Source: Primula veris
Lineage: Eukaryota > Streptophyta > Magnoliopsida > Ericales > Primulaceae
Assembly (NCBI GenBank): GCA_963682055.1
Contig: OY821743.1
Location: forward strand, 15,287,566 to 15,351,565
Direction: 5' to 3'
DNA: 64,000 nucleotides
Under the pieces are notes generated by a model that saw only the letters and a list, made by a program, of their open reading frames with translations, did not search any database and was not told the origin of the DNA. A program made the translations under genes and the position numbers. This document shows, in pieces, positions 58,875 to 64,000 of this stretch. How positions within the stretch are numbered: the first letter of the stretch is position 1; each line of letters starts with the position of its first letter.

Positions 58875-60915
58875 TCAGCTTTTTAAGGTTGTTTCTTTCT
58901 TTTTTTTTTCTAGGAAATTCTTGGCTTTAATATGATTTTGGAGGTCAAGCAGAGAACTATCCTCATTCTTTTCCTCACCCATATTAATAACAGAGTTAGT
59001 GTCCAAGCCCCTTTCCTTATCCCTCTTATCCAAAGCACCAACTACATCTAGATAAATAGGTACTAGTTGGTGAATATGTCCGGGGGTTTTGATATTGCTC
59101 ATTAAAGATTCCACAACACCAGAAATTACTTTCTTAGGATTAGTAAAGTTAGGAGCAGCATCCACAACATTAGTACCCATTTTTAATGTGTCAAACACAT
59201 TAGCAAGTTTTATACAATTTGAATCAATCAATGGGACCTTATCTTTAAGTGGAGCTACTTCAACTGACTTGACTGTACTCTTAGAGGCAACATCATCAGT
59301 CCCCTTAGAGAAAATGACAGATTTTCCTTTTTTCTTATTGAGCCTTTTGTTTTTAACTAAAGACCATTCCTTCTCAATAGGAACTTCATTACAAGTCTTA
59401 TCAATGCTAGGTTTACTACAGTGCTTAGTAAGGTGGCCAAATTCCTTACAAGAACCACAATCTTTAGGGATCGAGCTATACACCACATTAACAGTAAATA
59501 AATTGTTAAATTCATCCTCCATAATAATTTTAGTGGGGAATTCACTCTGAGAGCTAACTTCAATACAAACTTTAGCAAAATAAACTCTATTGAGCTCAGA
59601 AGTTTGCTCATCAGTGTAAAGAGACACTCCAATCTTACTAGGAATATGACTAAATCCCACCTCATTCCAATAGTTGAGAGGGAATGTCATATAAATAAAC
59701 CCAGATGTGGACAGTTTTAAAACTCTCCTTAGTATAGCCCATATCAATAGAACATTTTTTAAGATGAATAGGTTTCTCCAACATCATCCATGGTCCTTTG
59801 CTAAAGACCAAAGAAGGACCCTCCTCAGAATCAAATCTAAATAAAAAACTCCATTCCCATAAGGGATGATTTTCTGAAAACCATATTTACCCCATTTGAG
59901 ATGAACTTCCCTTAGAAGTGTATTAAAAGGGATACCACTACCCACAAAGTATCCCACCAATGTATGGTTCCAGTTTTGAACCCCTAAAGCAGCAACTCCA
60001 ACATGAAGTTTAACTCTACCCAAAGAGGGTTGGATAAATTTAAGAGCAGTTCTACTCGATGGTTTATTAATAATAGGGGCATTAATAACCTTGGTAGAAG
60101 AGACATCTCTAGTAATTTTAGCTATATAACCACAAGGCTTTGCTATAGCTTTAGAATTGAAAGTATAGGCTATCTTGTTCGCTTTAGGACAATCAATTTG
60201 TCCTATAGTAAAGGAGCTAGTAGCCTTCTCAGTAATGGTAATATTGAGAATATCTGGAAAAAGTACTTTATTGACAGAGTTCTCAGAAGGATAAAAAGGG
60301 AAAATACCAAAAGGGGAAATATTACCGTTGGGGATAATTCCGTCTTCCAATTTTGTCCTTTCAGCCTCTAGGCGTTCTTCCTCCATCTGAGCTTCCTTAG
60401 CCCAACTACCAGTAGCAAACGGAAATGGGGATGTTTTTTTAGTATTAAACACCACTATTTTAGCCGAGGAATTAGTAGAAGTAGATAGATCCACCTTATC
60501 TATAACTTTACTATTCACAATCCCCTCTGCATGACCACTAAAACCCTCGTCGAATTTGTTCAAATCCACCACTATTTTACTTAGTTAATTTTCATATAAA
60601 CAAATTCTAGGGCTATTGTTGAAAATCCCCATACAGTTGTTATCGATTTCCCTACTGGGAAAATTTGGGTCTAACTCTAATTCAGCAATCTCATCTCTCA
60701 TAGCCCTACTATCCGATCCAGTTTTCGATGAAGAACTAGCAGAAATCATAGATGGTTTAGACAGAAAGATCAGATCCTGAGGAGATATAGGGGGGGGGGG
60801 GGGGGGGGGGGGGGGGGGAATAGAGATTTTTGTAACCTTCATACAGATTTATCGATGGCTGATCAGAAGATGAATAGGTTCTAGCTGATAGAGGAGAGTC
60901 ACCAGCGTTAGCCAT
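58875..60915 (-). pseudogene. LINE ORF1: DUF4283-type RNA-binding protein
   Basis: Start ATG at 60915 (MANAGDSPLSARTY). A proline run encoded by a 29-nt C-tract (60818-60790 on this strand) puts the downstream part out of frame. The following frame has a stop at about 60585 and another near 59784. Later parts show KEAQMEEERLEAER (coiled), a DUF4283-like region and a zinc knuckle CGSCKEFGHLTKHC (about 59470-59430). It ends at 58875, about 70 bp before ORF2. Confidence 0.85.
60790..60818. repeat. 29-nt G homopolymer inside LINE ORF1
   Basis: Uninterrupted G-run on the plus strand (C-run, polyproline, in ORF1). The ORF1 start and the rest of ORF1 are one base out of frame across it, so slippage or a miscounted length could explain the break. 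Confidence 0.9.
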
Positions 60916-61330
60916 ATAATTTTAGAGAGGAAAAGCTACTTAAAAGTTATTTAGTAGTTGACCAAGTTTAGAGAGAAGGGGGAGCGTCACTCTCTAAACA
61001 TTTTGGTTGTGTCCTACTTGATTTTTCAATGGAGAGTTTTGATCTTCAATGAATACCCTTTTTTCCTTTTTGCTCAACTTGGTCTCTGGAGACTTATGAT
61101 GACCGGAAGACTCCCTAGAGGCGATGGAAGGGTCAGTTTTGGAGCAACAGAGTCGTCTCTGTTGGCCCCAAGTGGAAACTTACGAATTTCTTTTTTTCCT
61201 GTTCTTGGTTTATTAAGAATAAGCATATATTAACCAAATACAACAAACAAAACTTACAACACATGTACATGCGTCACAAGGAATACAAGTGACATGATAT
61301 CTCTATCTCAGCCAGTGTTTTAAAAAGCGG

Positions 61331-61544
61331 TTTTTTTTTTTGGCAGGTAAGCAAACTTTATTAAACAAAGATAAACAATAAAAATCTTGGTTAGCACAGC
61401 ACCCTTACTCAAGAAAGCTCAAAGGAGCAGTTCAAAGCAAGTACTCATATTAATGAGCACAAGCAGAAAATTAAATATAAGAAGAATACAATATCTGAAG
61501 AATCCCAACGCAAATGATTAGAACTAGCATTACAAAAAGGCAGA
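61331..61544 (-). mobile_element. 5'-truncated LINE tail, right copy
   Basis: Sister of 3555-3769, with flanks AAAGCGG (61324-61330) and AAAGCGA (61545-61551). Confidence 0.6.
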
Positions 61545-61946
61545 AAAGCGAGGTTTTTAATCTTTTATTTTAATTAAAAGTATGGAACCCCCACTATTTT
61601 CATTAATTTTCATAATTACTGGCCTAAAGGCCTTATTGGAAAGTTTTTTTAAGCTTTGAATCTAGATTTTATCGAGTTTTGAACCAAGCTATAACACTAC
61701 GAAGCACAATTTTTTTTAAAAAAAGTGGTCTCAGCTAGCAATTAACAGAATAAAACTAATCTTCAAGTTTAGCTATATAAGTTAGAATGGAAATTGGGAA
61801 TTTAAAGCTTAAACAATGACTTCAAATGGGAAAAACAACTGCATTTTGCCTAAGGTGCTCTGGAAATAACTGATTTATGATGGTAAATAAATCTACCAAA
61901 TGGCAATGTTTAATAGAAAAAAGGAAAATGGCCGTGTAATTATTAC

Positions 61947-62735
61947 CTTCCCATGAATTTTTCTTGAAATGAAATGAACAACGACCTTTTAAATGTGTTT
62001 CCGAGAGTACCATTCAGGTTTCTCAAGAAATGCCAGAACAACATTAAAAAACCTGCAATAGATGAATAACCGAGAATTGTCAAATAATATTCAAATGTAC
62101 ATCATTTTCGAAATCTATAGTAATTAAATGCTAAGTAATGGCACTCGCTATACTTAAATTAGAAAAAAAGAAATGATTCCAAATCTACAAAGATTTATGC
62201 ATATAGATGGAAATAGTCATGATAAAAGCAAAACCCTAAAAGCAAACACAAAAGCCTTAAAACCCTAATTTCTTATTTCTCTCTCTCTCTCTCTCTTTAA
62301 TTCCCTCTTTCCTATCATTTCTCTCTTTGAAGTCAATTCCATGTTTGTAAAAAGAAATTGGAACCAACAAAATTTTAGCAGCCTTAAATTGTTAATAAGT
62401 TGATGAAATTTCTCAAAGGATCAAATAAATCAGATCGTGCCATATCAATCAACTGTATAGCTAGAATTAACTAGGTAGACAGATTAGAAATTCTTCAATT
62501 CCATGTTTAAAGAAACTACTATGCAAGGAATTGTTTACTCTTATTGTTTTTTAATATAATTACTTACCTTCCAAAAAAAAAAAGAAACTAACAAAATCTT
62601 ACGCTACAATTAGCATCTGTATCAAGACCTGTAGAGAAAAGAAGGCAAAAAAAAATACCAGTATTATCACCCGGGGCGTTCGTGGCTCCAACTTCTAGAG
62701 AGTAATATTCGTTTGTAATTATATTAGGTTTATTT
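61947..62735 (-). pseudogene. Two-exon module, copy E
   Basis: Sister of 4173-4892. Exon 2 (62052-61947) is fully open with three amino-acid changes against copy B. The exon-1 block (near 62660-62720) keeps the frame (NEYYSLEVGA, NAPGDNT) but both candidate ATGs are ACA/ACG. A LINE stub is inserted in the intron at 62519. Confidence 0.45.
62519..62580 (+). mobile_element. 62-bp LINE stub of the 54678 family
   Basis: The insert (ATGCAAGGAATTGTTTACTC, then TTTTTTAATATAATTACTT and a poly(A)) is nearly identical to the 3' terminus of the LINE at 54678-61030. It is flanked by AAAGAAACTA at 62509-62518 and 62581-62590. The left copy has the uninterrupted AAAGAAACTAACAAAATC at about 4757. It is an extremely 5'-truncated insertion. 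Confidence 0.9.
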
Positions 62736-63297
62736 GGCAGCTACGTACGTAATGTATAGGGTAAATGTATGGCGGGAACCCTAAGAGGGAATAAATTAAT
62801 TGGTCTGGTGACCCCTATAGTTATGTATGAGATTTCAAATACTATTTAAACAAAAGAAAAAAAAATGCATTTAACATATCTACTAGCACATCATACAAAA
62901 ACTTGTGTGTTTGTGTGTATATATACTAGTGTACAAAGCCCATGTGATGCATGGTATATCGGACAAAAATATATAAACAGTAAATTAAGAAAAGGTGTGA
63001 GAAAAAACGAAGATGGTTATGAAATTATTGGGTGCGGGTGATTATAAATCTGGAGAGTTTTCTTTTAAAATTTTAAAAGAACATGGATCTTTTTGCAAAT
63101 AAGTTTACCAGCTTCATAAGGGGTTTTTCACATAATATTATACTATTAACCATGTCCCACGCGTTGCGTGTGAGATGTGTACATGACACAAAACTCGGAA
63201 CTAATCAATATTACAAAAAAACTATGACAATATACTAATAAAAAATCATTGCAAACAAAAATAATGAATTAAAAACCAAAAAAATTGAATTATGTAT

Positions 63298-63470
63298 TGT
63301 ATATAAAAGGAAAGAGGGAGATTTACCTTTAAAGTGCTAATTTATCTTTAACATCTTGGGAAGGAAAAAGGGAGAGAGTTGTCGGTTTTGACAGTTTTTT
63401 TTTTATCTGTATACGATGAGAGAGAGAACTGATCTTTTAGTAGCAAGCTTTGTGTTAAATTATTTATTTA
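63298..63470. other. Right-copy-specific sequence
   Basis: About 170-190 bp absent from the left copy, lying between two AATTAT-like repeats at the same spot where the left copy holds the solo LTR. Contains CT/GA-rich stretches. Its origin is unknown. Confidence 0.35.
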
Positions 63471-63630
63471 ACCGTCCAATTGGGAGACGACCAGAGGGGC
63501 CTTTGAGTAATTACTAAAAAGTTTTGGCTTTGTTTTTTAAAAAAATGTGGACATTTTGGCTGCCTCAGAAGTAATCACATTTTTCTCCCTTCCCTTATTA
63601 GAATAGAATAGAATATATAATATTTATATT

Positions 63631-63635
<5 letters not shown>

Positions 63636-63675
<40 letters not shown>
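63636..63675. repeat. (AT)n microsatellite, right copy only
   Basis: About 40 bp of AT repeats; the left copy has only a short ATATTTATATT stretch near 5880-5915. Confidence 0.9.
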
Positions 63676-63680
<5 letters not shown>

Positions 63681-63789
63681 TTATCGTAAACTTATTATAA
63701 TTAATAAGGCCACTAGTACAAGTTCATTTATCCCTCGAACAAGTTCTAAGAGGTTACCGAAAAATAAATAGGCGTGGATGCCCTCCAAG

Positions 63790-64000
63790 CACAAAGTTCC
63801 CTTTGGTTATATGATAAAAGAGGGTATTATTAATTTGGAACATATTCGTAAACCAATAAAGGAACTCACGGTCTCTAACTCTCTAAGGAATAACCCAAGA
63901 GCACGTTCCTCTGGTTTCCTTGTGCAAGTATAACGGCCTTGTTAATAGAAAGCTCTATTTGGCTCGCTTCCATTAGTTCTTGATTTTTTAATAGCAATTA
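63790..64000 (-). pseudogene. Wall-associated kinase pseudogene, right copy, cut by the window end
   Basis: Matches 6011-6220 and the N-lobe region of the intact kinase (about 35390-35600). The frame is broken by indels (for example an extra TTAA near 63830). Whether it carries the 6311-8156 insert lies beyond the window. Confidence 0.75.

Larger units (their letters stand above)
54678..61030 (-). mobile_element. Full-length L1-type LINE without RNase H
   Basis: 6353-bp LINE on the minus strand with a poly(A) tail (T-rich 54678-54693), flanked by GGAGAGTTTT at 54668-54677 and 61031-61040. The paralogous left copy has a single GGAGAGTTTT at 3255-3264, so it is a sequence-level empty site. On the element's strand the TSD begins AAAA, as expected for L1-type endonuclease cleavage. 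It has a 5'UTR, ORF1 and ORF2 separated by about 70 bp, and a 3'UTR of about 500 bp. Stops in both ORFs make this copy inactive. Confidence 0.93.
52767..64000. repeat. Right copy of the segmental duplication
   Basis: Aligns in direct orientation with 1226-6245 once the 6.35-kb LINE (54678-61030) and the 62-bp LINE stub are removed. It continues past the window end inside the kinase pseudogene. Confidence 0.9.

Overview
This window is nuclear DNA of a flowering plant, most likely a eudicot. It is AT-rich, has GT-AG introns, a three-exon wall-associated kinase gene, plant-type L1 LINEs, Ty1/copia elements with the initiator-Met primer site TGGTATCAGAGC, CACTA, hAT and Stowaway-like DNA-transposon remains, and long AT-rich intergenic stretches. 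The species cannot be named from the sequence. There is no bacterial, organellar or CRISPR-like content.

Only one gene looks intact: a wall-associated receptor-like kinase on the minus strand (37984 to 34666, three exons, 758 aa). Its upstream region was cut about 470 bp from the start codon by a young, divergently oriented copia element (38451-43299; 352-bp LTRs with three differences, TSD TAAAC). That element's gag-pol frame carries a single in-frame TGA.

The two ends of the window are copies of one segment in direct orientation (about 1226-6245 and 52767-64000). Each copy holds a broken RT-associated endonuclease-like fragment, a recurring two-exon module of unknown function, and a kinase-gene fragment. 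Insertions present in only one copy date events relative to the duplication. A 6.35-kb LINE (54678-61030), a 62-bp LINE stub (62519-62580) and a probable solo LTR (51209-52761) are only in the right copy. A solo LTR (5509-5722) and a CACTA-like terminus are only in the left. Shorter copies of the same module recur at 26.8-30.5 kb and 48-49 kb.

Between the copies lie: a kinase pseudogene split by a 1.85-kb retroposed insert (6311-8156); an old LINE split by a hAT-like element (9102-11508); an old copia with unusual TG...TA ends (12663-17709); a large imperfect palindrome (18760-19558); a LINE whose 5' half is inverted, with a 14-bp TSD, as expected from twin priming (20194-25980); a non-autonomous LTR element with unrecognised ORFs (44577-47397); and pseudogene pieces of a GCN5-type histone acetyltransferase and possibly a heat-shock factor (47.5-49.1 kb).

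No operon-like organisation exists. The window is an accessory, repeat-built region around one kinase gene. All identities, ages and divergences were judged by eye without database searches.
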